From contig NC_089744.1 in NCBI RefSeq assembly GCF_040412425.1, positions 25,674,501 through 25,738,500 of the forward strand: DNA of 64,000 bases, in the 5' to 3' direction. Source of the stretch: Macrobrachium rosenbergii (taxonomy: Eukaryota > Arthropoda > Malacostraca > Decapoda > Palaemonidae). Each line of letters opens with the position of its first letter. Positions within the stretch are counted from its first letter, which is position 1. Shown here piece after piece: positions 10,600 to 21,671 of the stretch. The position numbers and the translations under genes were made by a program. The notes beneath the pieces were generated by a model. That model was not told the DNA's origin. It saw only the letters and a program-made list of their open reading frames with translations, and made no database searches.

Positions 10600-12955
10600 C
10601 TATTGGTCAATTTGTGTGAAAGAATGAAGGAGAGAGATTCTATATGTTTCACAAAAATTGTTTTATTTACTAGGGATCTACGTCACTAAATCCATTCCAT
10701 GTTTTGCTCCTTTGTTTCCACTCGTACTTAGATATTAAGCTGAAGCATGTATAGGATTACAGCCAAACTTCCCAATTCTGACTGTGTTAAGTAATGATTA
10801 TAACACAATCCTATCACTAAAGTTCACTTTTTTATAATATTTGTACATAGTTAATGCTCTGGTTTCACTTAAAAACCCGGTTTCATTATGAATCATTTAT
10901 GACTCTAACTTTCTGATTTTATTTGAAGTCTTTCAGATGCCTATATTTATATCTCGCACAACTCGAGTCATTGATGCATAAAGTCCATTTTATAGCAATG
11001 TTTAGGCTTGCAGACATTTTTAGCGACCTAATATCCTTTCATTAATGAAGTGTTTCATCAGCGCACAGTGATTTCCCAAAAATTTGCTTTTAGCTTCTCA
11101 TTCTAACATTCCACAACTTCATACCATTTTTATGTCACGGCAAGCTTTACCCATAGTTTTCTTGTTTCCTGTGTATTACCGCTACTCTTCAGTGAGTTGC
11201 ATTCCTTCACTCACAAATGTCAGCTGCTTTATTGGACAATGTTTCTCTGCCAAACAAATTCTGCTACTTAAGCCAGAAGCATTCCTTTCTTGGCAAAAGA
11301 ATCTAATTACAGTATAGCCTCCAACACGCATTATCTTTTCCATATAAGTGAACTACAGCGACATGACTTGTGATGAAGTAACCAAAGGGTTTTCAACATA
11401 ACAATTCTGACTTTTTTTTTAAGATAAGACCAGTTGTAATTTCTAGTCATCACAGCACAATTCATCCATAAACTTATATTTTCCCGGACAAATGTTCCTT
11501 TAATTACTATTCCATTTCTTTACTTTCTTAATTTTCATTCAAGAGTTTGACTTTTCATACACATCTAAAATGATTTTTACTAATTTCAATGATTTAGATA
11601 ACATTTCTCATGAAAAATACGTAATAATGCTACTTTAATGCTTCTGTCATCAAAGAAAAATATTCTGCTTCTAAAATGAGGGAATAATTTCAAAACTGTG
11701 AAAAACTTTAAAAGCCTTTGAAGTTTAAAACAACTAACTTCACTATATCAAATTCAACTTACGAACCAATGCTATACAAAGATGTTCACGCTGACACTAA
11801 AACAGTAGATTTACTTAACAACAAACATTAAGGAGAATATCAGGAAATTTCAAATGGAATATGGAAATTTTTCTGATGGGTCTTGTTCTTAATTACTTGA
11901 CAACCTGTGAAATACACAGTTCTTTCACTTGACACTTTAATTTCACCTTTGAAACACTAAAGTATAAATACAACGTTATGAAAATGTAACAGTTTACAAT
12001 ATTGTAATTTCCTATCATCCTGTGTTTACTGTATATCCTACATACAACCAAATGATTTCTGAATTCAAACAAAATTTGAACCAGCCTTTGGAAGATTGAA
12101 CTTTTAGTCACAATACTGTCATCAATTACTATGTATTCTGTAACATGCCTACACCTTTTTTATATTAAGAACGTTATTCCTCATTTATCCAACAATGAAC
12201 AGTTGAACAATATTATATGAATGATATACATGAAGGAAATATAGTATAATATAATGCTGATGAACATACAGTATTTATTATTATAATAAAACTGGTACCA
12301 TTGACTAGCAAATGGTTTATAGTACACTCTTAAAATATAAACTCTCTCAAATTCTTATTTTCAATATGGTTGTTTGACCCTTTGGTATGATTTTCTACAC
12401 AAAGAACAATCAGTTTATCCCAAAATAATTTTAAACTACAAAAATATGATAGTGTCAATATGTAAATCTAATTCAAACTGTAAACTGGAATCATTAAGTC
12501 CACTTACAATATAAAAAAATACATATTTATGAACGAAAATATAAGCTTGTAATAGAAAATTTAGAATTTGTTCATGAGCAAGACATTTTAGAGGACTCAT
12601 TTTCTCAGTAGATCTTAAGGTTCAATTACCAAAATGCTGCTGTTGAGTCCTTAAACATTTATAATCTTTTTCCAAGACCTCTAAGTATGTTTGCCACGGA
12701 TCTCGTTCACCAACAAATTCAAAATTTGTTTAAGCAACTGTGTTCCTCTGGCCATTTAGTGGAAAGCAATCAATAGCATTTACATTACAATTCTATTGCA
12801 CAAAAATACCAAGGGTAAGGATTCTTATATCCGTTTATTTCCAACAATTTATGGAAACTCAAATAAGCATCTTTACTGTTCTTTTTAAGTGTTTAGGAGA
12901 CAAACCAAAAGCAGGAAGGAAAGCGGGATAAAAACAAATCAGAGTGGGGTGTTAC
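10600..12955. other. Intron sequence, no recognised feature
   Basis: AT-rich DNA between unc-13 exons. Open frames are short and unsupported. No repeat family was recognised. Confidence 0.4.
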
Positions 12956-12982
12956 CGTCTTCCTCATCCGTGTGTTGCTTGG
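12956..12982 (-). CDS. unc-13: Probable 27-nt unc-13 microexon (KQHTDEED)
   Basis: The minus strand shows a strong polypyrimidine tract and acceptor (TTTTTAATTTCACATTAG) directly before 27 bases that end at a donor (GACG/GTAACA). Its length is a multiple of three. It enters and leaves in phase 1, exactly the phase shared by the flanking exons at 14480 and 1939. It would add Ala-Lys-Gln-His-Thr-Asp-Glu-Glu-Asp, a small acidic insert, without changing the frame. Microexons of this kind are known in neuronal genes, and inclusion may be regulated. The call rests on splice grammar and phase only. The chance of such a match in a 12-kb intron is not negligible. Confidence 0.5.
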
Positions 12983-14479
12983 CTAATGTGAAATTAAAAA
13001 CAAAAGTCGTTATGGTCATAGCCAAATTTTCTTCCAAAGCCATGAGTTAAATTACAAATTAATAAAGATGAACATGAGATATCATAATAAAAGGGGATTC
13101 TTTTTAGTAGTGTAAAATAATTTTATGAACTGCCATGCTTATAAGGTGGACACTGTTGAAAATTGAATAGTATTGTGTTATTGCTTTCCTCTTCGACAGA
13201 AAGTCATTTCTGTCTGAGAAATTTATACTTATCATGTAATCTCCCATATCCTCATGGCTTAAGAACAAAAGGCAAACAAAATTTTAGCTACAAGAGCTAA
13301 AATAAAAACCATAGACTGACGACGATAACACTAAAGAAGGGGCAAAAGATTTGTAGTGTTCCGATCATCCATATATAGAGACCTAACTTCATGAAAATCT
13401 AAAGCTACACTAGCAAGTGGTGCAGTCATAAGAATTTTTACAAATCTGCCTTGGGTGACATAAGCTATAAGCCATACGAGAGTACTACAGTAGAGGTAAG
13501 AAAGATTTTACCTCTACAACCAAAATAAATTAGTTATTTCTATAAACAGTGACAGTTTCTCTCCCAAAACTATATACAATGGAAAAAAGAATAAAGATTA
13601 TATACTAAGTGACACTATTTTTAGTGCCAGTGTTGAAAGAAAAAATGAGTAAAAAATGCAAAAGCACACAAACACTATTTTCCCAATATAAGAAAATGAT
13701 GATAAAGAACTTGGCACACCCCTGTTTTACACATAAATATTTTTCCTGAAGAACTATTTTACTCCAATAAAAGGTTATGGTGCAATTTTATACACCACAA
13801 AAAAATATCTACAGGAAAATTTCAGTTTTTTCGAAGAAGATTCGAATGATCAATCACAACTGTTGATACCAGAAAGTTTGCAGGTAGGATTTTGCTGAAC
13901 ATTACCTGGTAAATAGTAAATTCAAGTAAATTTTAAATACTGTATTCAAAAGATCAATGATCAATATTAGAAAATGTGGGACAAACAAAAAAGGAACTAC
14001 AGTAATGATAATTCAACTAAATCGTCTATTTCGTGAAAGGGACCGAGAGTAAAACTATGTTTCCTGTACAAAATTCTAGTGTATTATGAGGACCACAGAA
14101 GACCATAGGTTATGCACTGTTCTTGTAAACACACAAGAAAAATTTTCATAAGCGTTAAGATGTTTTATATTCCAAGTTCCTACATCCCATCCTTACAGAG
14201 AAGCAAAATGAGAATTATTTTTCTTGCTTCAATCTTCGTTGTCATTTACAGTATGAAAAAGAACTTGATATAAGAGACAAATAAAAAACCAGAAAAAAGT
14301 TTACCTAAGCAAAAGTATTGTTAACCTAATAACTTAACTACCGCATCTATTAGAAACTGCATACATGTCGAATGCTCTGTGCATAAGTGTAAGTGCATAT
14401 GCCAAAAATTCTATTAAAGAATAATGTTTCCTCTTACATCAATAAAGTGGACGCCAACAGTAACTAAAACAAAAGATAC
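12983..14479. other. Intron sequence, no recognised feature
   Basis: AT-rich, with no supported exon or repeat seen between the microexon and the poly-Thr exon. Confidence 0.4.
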
Positions 14480-14542
14480 CTCGAGTGAGCTTGCCTCTAG
14501 CGTTGAAAGTAGTAGTTGTGGTGGTGGTGGTAGTAGTAGTAC

Positions 14543-14582
<40 letters not shown>

Positions 14583-14679
14583 TGTGAAAGCTGTTGTGGA
14601 AGTTTTCGCAACCTGGCTGTAATCATCCACAGTAGTTGTTGAAGGATAATCTTGAGCACTGTAGTAACTCCTGAGCGGG
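14480..14679 (-). CDS. unc-13: unc-13 exon with coding poly-threonine microsatellite
   Basis: The minus strand has a good acceptor (GCTGTTTCCACAG, AG at 14681-14680) and a donor CTCGAG/GTATCT (donor G at 14479). The 200-nt exon enters in phase 2, matching the AG-ending donor of the exon at 31203 and making a Ser codon. It leaves in phase 1, matching the microexon at 12982 or the exon at 1939. It reads PLRSYYSAQDYPSTTTVDDY, then SQVAKTSTTAF, then 14 Thr, one Ser and 11 Thr (14585-14508), then FNARGKLTR. The Thr run is a (TAC)n-type microsatellite in the coding frame. This would lie in the disordered linker between C2A and C1. The reading frame could alternatively be non-coding, but the double phase match argues for an exon. 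Confidence 0.65.
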
Positions 14680-16630
14680 CTGTGGAAACAGCATTTGAAG
14701 GTCAGTGTATACTAACTCAACATGACCTTAACAGTCATACATGTAGTTGCAACATAATTATTTCCCAATGAAAATTTCACCTCTACTTTCATATACTTCC
14801 GATCACATTAAAAAGATACTTTCAACAATAAACATTCCAAAACATACTAACATACTAACAGACTGTAGAGGTAAATGCTACTCATAAATTGCAGCATAAG
14901 TACACCACTATCATATGCACAACAAAAGGAAAATTACTTTGACCACATACTATTGGATTTAACAGTTAAGCATGGGTCTGAATTATTCTTCAGTATTTCA
15001 CAGAATACACCTTGAGCTAATTCAAGTTGAATGATTTACTTTGTATTGAAAACCAATACAACATATAATACAAAGATGAGTAGAACAAACATATAAAATA
15101 AGTGTTCAATAAACACAACCCATTTTTCTTGTTATAAGTTGTTCAATTAGCAAAAAGGTGAGTCATCAAGAGATGAAAGATTCTTCAGCAATTTTTTCAC
15201 ATGAGTACAGTACTCACCAATGAAGGGAGGCTTGCTACATCACATCATATTACTGTCAGCAAGTTGAAGTAGACATAGCTAAACCCAACAGGATTGACGG
15301 GAGAGCATGACCATTAACAGCGGAATTTTATATTTTTATAAAACAAAAATACCCCAAACTGTATGACTCCATATAAGTTACGGGCCTCATATTTTACATA
15401 AGCTGAATCACTAATGAAATGAGAAGTTTACCAAGAAGATATATAAATCAGAATCAATCATTCAGGAACAAGATGGAGCTACATCATCTGCTATTTTGTC
15501 AGTAAAGCTATCCAACGACCAATGAATAAAAGGATAACACATACTGTACATAGAAGGCATAAGATAGTAAATTGAAGAAGGAGCTAGGCAATTATCTGCT
15601 TTTTTTTAGAACTCTACCCATTAAATCATGAGACATACTGGGTTCCACAAAAGTTCAGTTATTCCCTTTTTAGGCTTTAGAGAAATTGTAACTATTAATT
15701 ACGAACATCATTGACTTGGGAAGGATGTAGTCCTCATATCAATATCAAGTTAGAAGCTCTCAAGCTTGTTTTTCACAGCCAGAAAGTACTGTTACTACAC
15801 ACTCTTCAGAGATATTATTTCTACATATTCTTATGCAAGCTCTCTAAAATGGACTACAATCTTGTAGTCTAAGAAGAATAGAGTGAATATGGTCACATGA
15901 TTTCCCTCAGAGGAGAATAACATCGAAGGCCCTGTTCTGAATAGGAAACTTGTCAGTGAACTTGGTTCCTCCACTAAAATGAAGCCTTAAAAACTAGATC
16001 CTGGTGTGCATTTCCTTACTGACAAACTATGCAATTTCTTGTTACTGTTAGAAGAAGCATGGAAATGGGAAGAGGCTAGTTTTATAAGTGAAAACTTTCC
16101 TTCAAAGTAAAATATATAAGATCTGATTAACCATTTAACCATTACGACCATCACAGGACCTTGCTCCAGGGGCTTAATTGCTGATCTGGGCACTTTTCAA
16201 AATCTGAACAGGGATATCATGTGCCATAAAGTGATGAGGGCAAACAATTTAACCTGAGTTTCATTACCAAAGCTTATCAACAACCTTGCAGGTCAACACC
16301 AATACAAATATAAATCAAAAGACCATTAATTACATATCCAAAGGCTTCTTGGATACAGGACAATCAACAATAGCTGTAGTTAGCACCAAATTATATTGCA
16401 TTAGTTGTTAATGGGTTTGGCTCATGGGCAGTACTTAAATCTGCAGTAGATTTGGTACACAGATATCCAAATCTGAACATATAGGTAAATGTATCTGATG
16501 ATGCATACATTTTTTTTAAAGAAAATCTGTTTCCTTGACTAACAGAAATTCTGAATGTGATGAGAGGGGAGAGCAGAACTGGAATCCTTCCAGGCAAGAC
16601 GTGAAACCATGAGGAAACTGAAACAGTTTC
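14680..16630. other. Intron sequence, no recognised feature
   Basis: AT-rich DNA within the 16.5-kb intron. No open frame or repeat stands out. Confidence 0.4.
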
Positions 16631-16634
16631 GAAT

Positions 16635-16920
16635 TAGTAAAGTTAAGTATATTTTAGTTTAACCAGACCACTGAGCTGATTAACAGCTCTCATAGAGCTG
16701 GCCCGAACGATCAGACTTATTTTTACATAGCTAAGAACCAATTGGTTACCTAGCAACGGGACCTACAGCTTATTGTGGTTTCCGAACCACATTATAGCGA
16801 GAAATTAATTTCTATCACCAGAAATAAATTCCTCTAATTCCTCATCACCCGGCCGGAGAATCGAACTCAGGCCTAGCGAGTGCCAGCCGAGAACTCTACC
16901 GACTCGCCCAAAGAGGAACT
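16635..16920 (-). repeat. tRNA-derived SINE
   Basis: On the minus strand the element begins with a tRNA-like head. It has an A-box-like GGGCGAGTCGGTAGAG (16909-16894) and a B-box-like GAGTTCGATTC (16868-16858), about 25 bases apart. The body follows, with GGTAACCAATTGGTTCTTAG and TCAGCTCAGTGGTCTGG. It ends near 16640 in AT-rich sequence. Head plus conserved body is the standard layout of a tRNA-derived SINE transcribed by RNA polymerase III, and I recognise this body from decapod genomes. It lies in the intron between the unc-13 exons at 31.2 and 14.7 kb, on the same strand as the gene. Confidence 0.8.
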
Positions 16921-17019
16921 TCCAATTAATAAGTTAAAATCAAAGGAAAGGAATGAACTGTTTTACCAGGCAGAAATTACTGAGACAGTCTAGAATACTG
17001 CACAGTGAAATGATAATGA

Positions 17020-18095
17020 GGGAGAGAACAATTATCAATTTGGCTTCATGCCACGGAAATCAACAACAGAGATGATCTTTATGACGGCACACTGCTAAGT
17101 ACCAAACAAAAAGCAAGAGGTTACATCATATCCTTAAGGCTACTGGGATGACATATTACAGAATACTAAGGCTAACAACCATAAGTGGTTAGACATGTAA
17201 TGTAAACCTAATGTGGTAAACAACAAATATTGTACACAGGAAATCTTTTGACAAGGATACAGGAATAAAATGGACAAGGGCAACAAAAACTTTTGGTGTG
17301 ACATCTGAGAAGGAATGTATGCAGAGGCAGAATGGGCGGTGGTATCATGATGTACAAATGCAGTTGAAGAGCAGATTCGTGAAGCTTTAATAGTGTTCAG
17401 GAAGAAAAGAGGATAGAGCTATAGGAGGGAGAGACAAGGAAGGCAAGAGGTAAGAGGCAAAGGAAAACAGGAAATACTTTGATAATACAGTATACAGAAT
17501 GGAACGTATATGAAGAGGAGGAAGCTGACACAACACAGCATCCAATAAAAATGTGGCAGATTCGAAAGATACAAGAATCCTTGAGTGGATGAAAAATCAT
17601 AAAAAAGACCACAAGCAACTTACTAAAAGCAACTCAAGAACCTGTCACATGTTGACAGGACAGAATAGGACCAGAGGAACAGAAAAAAGTATCACAGTAA
17701 CAATATATCTAGAGGAAGAGTAATGTACCAATGTGAAAAGAAGAGGGGTAAGACTGAAGAAACATTCTGAAGAATCATGCATAAAGTCACAAACAAGAAG
17801 GTTTAAAAAAACTGTTAAAATAAACAATTATCACTTTGGTTGCATGTCATGGAAATCAACAACAAAGATGATCTTTATGATGACGCAAGAGGGTACATCA
17901 TATCCTTAAGATCCTGGGAAGATATGCGACAAAACACCAAGGCAAACAACCATATGGCTATTACAACTGACTGAGAAACGGTGAGATATTTGCAATCTGT
18001 TAGCAATAAGCATAAGTGGTTAGACAAGTAATGTAAACCTCATGTGGTATAGAACAAGTACTATACGCAGGAAATTTCTGGCAAGCATACAGGAG
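17020..18095 (+). pseudogene. Duplicated LINE reverse-transcriptase relic
   Basis: The plus strand at 17033-17095 reads QFGFMPRKSTTEMIFMTAH, which matches the start of the finger region of a non-LTR reverse transcriptase (FGF-PGKSTTDAIF pattern). A related, further mutated copy begins at 17826 (HFGCMSWKSTTKMIFMM). Each is followed by the same block: TACATCATATCCTTAAG, CAAACAACCATA, ATAAGTGGTTAGACA, ATGTAAACCT, and CAGGAAAT-T. Units of about 270 bp (17020-17290 and 17825-18095) are therefore direct repeats with purine-rich spacer between. Stops are frequent, so both are dead. Confidence 0.65.
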
Positions 18096-18099
18096 ATTT

Positions 18100-20190
18100 T
18101 TGCCAGAGTTTGAGTACCAAGATTAAGTCATCTCCAATGTTAGCTGGAATTTTTTACCAGACACAAAACTGTAACTGGAGCGAACTGGCCATACAGGATC
18201 TCTATACTAAAATTTCATCTTGGTGTAAAATATACTAAAAATGCAACATCCCAATAGGATGCCAAAAGTTAGCATCATGCTTCTGACTGACTTGAGAACA
18301 ATTAGTAAATGAATCAGATTATATCCACCATCTTAATCTAAAGGCATCAAGAAACTGAAAGCTCTCCCCACCCACCCCCCCAAAAATACTTCATTTTTTT
18401 AAGCGCGACTGACGTTTTGACTATAGTTTCAGTAAAGGCCTCGATATGATAAAGCAAGGCTCACAAAGGAGGAAAATATCTCCCTCTGAATACACTGAAA
18501 CTGAGAGTAAAAATAGAGTTAAGGGAATGCCGAACTATGTTGACATGACATACAGCTGTAAAAAGAAAAGGTTAATCACTCTCAATGCTCTTAATCTGAC
18601 TTCCAAATAATCACTCAATCAGCAGGGTCTGAACTTGACCTATTTGGAAACAGTAAATGACTTCAGAATCAAACACTAAAAATTATCACTGGCATGTGTC
18701 TGCTTAGCATACACTCACACAATGAAAATATTGAAAAAAAAAAAAATTACCTGATAACTTTCTAGCAACCTGAAAAGTTAAAATTCTCTGACATGCAGGA
18801 TAGATCTGACCAACAGTGCATTGCAGTTCAGCATGCTACATGCTTACTTAACAAGTGGTATTAATCTACACATAGATAAATAATCCGAAGAATTTTGAAG
18901 GTTAAATAAATTCAGCATATATTGCACAACTTGGAAACTATGCAAACCTAAACAATTCGGGACGTGATCATACTAACTCTTGGTATCTATGGCGCCACCA
19001 AAAAATGAAGCCAATAATTCAGTTTTTCATGTTTTCCACGTAACACAATGCAAATGCATGACGTACCACAGAAAGAAGAGGAGGAAAAGGAGAAGAAAAG
19101 AAGAGAGTAACACAATTGCACAGATTACTGGTCATCAGATGAAAGCGTCATCATCTAGCAAGCAATATTATCTAAAATTGATTCAGTCTTCTCAAAAAGA
19201 AAAAAAAAAGGCAAAAACAAATCTATGGCAGTAAGGAGTAATACTTGGACTGTGCTGTAGAAGTCTGACACGAATATAGAGTGGGTTGGTAGTGGAAAGC
19301 AGCAGCTAGTTTGATTCTAACCACGTGTAAAAACGTCTTAAGAAACAGTGCCATGTGTGCTCCAAGCAAAGTCTCAGGACTAGAGTACAGCTGGACTGTT
19401 TTAAGATATTCAGATCAGCTAAGACTGGGCATTAACTATGGTACACAGTTTAGAACAAAGTATATACTGTAATATCTAAGCCTTTTATCTATTTTACATA
19501 TATTCACATATGCATAAAAAATATAATTTATATACATATACCTAAATATATAAACAATTTACTTATATGCATATGCACACATGTCAATTGGACATTAATT
19601 TCTAATACTATTAAAAAGTGTAAAACAGTGTTACAATGAACTTGACAGAAATTTTGAAGGCCAGGCATATCGTACTAATGTAATGATACAGTGCTATTAA
19701 TTTACTGTCTTGAAAAGCTAAAATGAAACATCTTACAATGTTTGTAAATTATAATCAATATGATGAATCAGACTGAACCTCAAGTTTCATAAAAATGTGA
19801 CCGAACCTCAAGTTTCATAAAAATGTGAATTTCAATTAGTTCAAAGATTATGAACTTGAACAGTCACGACTTTGCTCCTGAGAACTAAGATACTGTATTC
19901 GATTTATAAATGATTAAAAAAAAGTGACAACAATGGAAAAGCATTATTCAAGTGAATTACAATAATTACAGTAATCAAACTTACTTCTGAAGTTTCAAAC
20001 GCATTATCATCTTCCGATTGTTTAAAATTAGCTTTAGGACACGACCATTTCCTATTAATGATTCACTGATAATAATAAGTAATTTTGTCATTATTATCTT
20101 GCCAAACATGATGTGAAATCAAAATATAACAGGCAAGAGTTACACTTCCTTAATGACTTTGATGATTAATTTAATGTGGTTAAATTATAT
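18100..20190. other. Intron sequence, no recognised feature
   Basis: AT-rich. It contains a short direct duplication of GACCGAACCTCAAGTTTCAT-like sequence near 19770-19830 and a poly(C)/poly(A) patch at 18367-18385. No supported exon. Confidence 0.4.
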
Positions 20191-20280
20191 ACATATACAT
20201 TTGTGTATATATACATATATATATATATATATACGTATGACAAATTCAACAATAATTTGTTATAATTTGTATTTTTCCTA

Positions 20281-20412
20281 ACATACAAACCCACATCGTG
20301 TGATAGGAGTATCCTTAGGCGCGCATGAGCAGACGGCTATGGTAGACTTGCTTTTAGAGAGTAGCACTAGCTATAGAAGAGGCCTGCAGCACCAGCATCC
20401 CCCTATTTGTGA
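20281..20412. repeat. DIRS inverted terminal repeat, 3' side
   Basis: From TAGGAGTATCCTTAGGCG through CCAGCATCCCCCTATTTGT this is the reverse complement of 26150-26282 with scattered mismatches and one 2-base indel in GCTTTTAGAG(AG)TAGCACTAG. The sequence outside it (20238-20297) has its own inverted copy at 20477-20520. Confidence 0.9.
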
Positions 20413-20476
20413 ATAGCCGGATGAGAGAGAGATCAGGAAAGAGGGGAGGCATGAGGTAGGAAATTAAAAACTCACA

Positions 20477-20585
20477 TGATGTTGTGGGTTTGTATGTTAG
20501 GAAAAATACAAATCACTGTTGACTTTGTCATTTGTTCCGACACCGATACAAACACCACAAAATCATGTGATAGGAGATTCATAAA
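20477..20585. repeat. DIRS internal complementary region
   Basis: The first part (TGTGGGTTTGTATGTTAGG and AAAAATACAAATCAC) is the inverse of the left outer edge at 20240-20297. The second part (CCGATACAAACACCACAAAA and TCATGTGATAGGAG) is the inverse of the right outer edge at about 26245-26288. Joining of both outer ends in one internal segment is the hallmark that lets DIRS form a circular DNA intermediate. Confidence 0.88.
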
Positions 20586-20829
20586 GAGGAGGGAGGAAGA
20601 TCTCTTCATAAACAAGCAGGGCAATTAAAAGTAACCACCAAAAATAAAACATTTTTTAAAAGAATAATACTCACTCTTTAAAGTGATGTGACGGAACATG
20701 GGAGATTACACTTAAACGGAGCCAGACGGTCCTATCCTGTGAACATCACATGCTGGACCCAGGTGATGTTACGAGAAGGGATGCTCAATGATTGCAAACG
20801 GAGATAACAGATCACATCTTTCACACGAC

Positions 20830-21660
20830 TTGTTGAGCTGCCACCACCGGGCCTAAGGAGAAGGTGTCCAGTGGCTTATGTGTGATATCTTTCAAAAAAA
20901 AGACATGAAGGTGATGTGTCTGTTCCAAACTCCAGCACGGAGGACCTGTCCCACAGCATAGTTCTTCTTACAGGTAATTGATGGGCCAATACTCCTGATC
21001 ATGGGCCTTAAAGCGTGTTGGTGCGGTAGACACATCATGTTCCAAACTGTAAGCTCTGCTTATTACTTCCCTCACCCAAAAGGGGATCATGTTTTTGGAT
21101 CTCCTTTTTAATACAACCTGTGCTAACACTACGCTTTAGGTAAGCTTTCACTGCAAGTACGGGGCAAAAGCAACATTTCATCCTGACTGTTATCCACAAA
21201 GTCCTCAAGAGACAGAATGGAGAAGCCATCAAATCTTGGGTTGTGGGATGATGGATTCTGGGTCTTTGCGATGAAGTCCAGCAGAAAACTGAAAGTCATT
21301 TCTGTCCATCCATGGGTGTGGGTTACATTGTACGAAAGTACATGAATCTCACCAACTCATTTAGCAGACGCTAAAGCTAAAAGAAAAACTGTTTTCAATA
21401 CTAAGTCCCTGTCTGAAGAAGTCCTGACGGGTTCATATGGGGACCTGGTCAAGGAAGTTAAAACTTTTGTTATATCCCAATCAAGAGGTTTCAAACTTCG
21501 AGGAGAACAACTTTTCTCAAAGTGTCTGATCATATCCGAGATCTCCCAAGATGATGCCAAATCAATATCTCTAGCTTTAAAAACTTTGGAGAGGGCTGAT
21601 CTATACCCTTTCACAGCTGAGAAAGAGGTATTTCTCATTCCTCAGAAAGAGAAGGAAATC
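20830..21660 (-). pseudogene. DIRS tyrosine recombinase, frame-broken
   Basis: The first segment (21638-21357) reads AVKGYRSALSKVF, then SCSPRSLKPLDWDITKVL, then SLTRSPYEPVRTSSDRDLVL and TVFLLALASAK. This is the core-binding and early catalytic part typical of DIRS recombinases. After frame changes, LLCPVLAV-type sequence occurs near 21170-21150. Near 20985-20975 an RFKAHD box is followed, after a two-base shift, by R-S-I-G-P-S, recalling the HxxR motif. The final box reads FMSFFLKD (about 20912-20889), where active relatives have a Tyr in a YLRD-like context. The putative nucleophile therefore appears replaced by Phe next to a poly(T) run. Recombinase activity from this copy is unlikely. Confidence 0.8.
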
Positions 21661-21671
21661 TGCTACATTTC

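Noticed and set aside
16850..16912. tRNA gene
   Set aside because: The A- and B-box-like words belong to a SINE head; the cloverleaf ends do not pair convincingly and the body continues as a repeat.
18748..18785. A 19-nt microexon-like word on minus (CAG/GTTGCTAGAAAGTTATCAG/GTAATT)
   Set aside because: Its length is not a multiple of three and would break the frame between the exons at 31203 and 14679.
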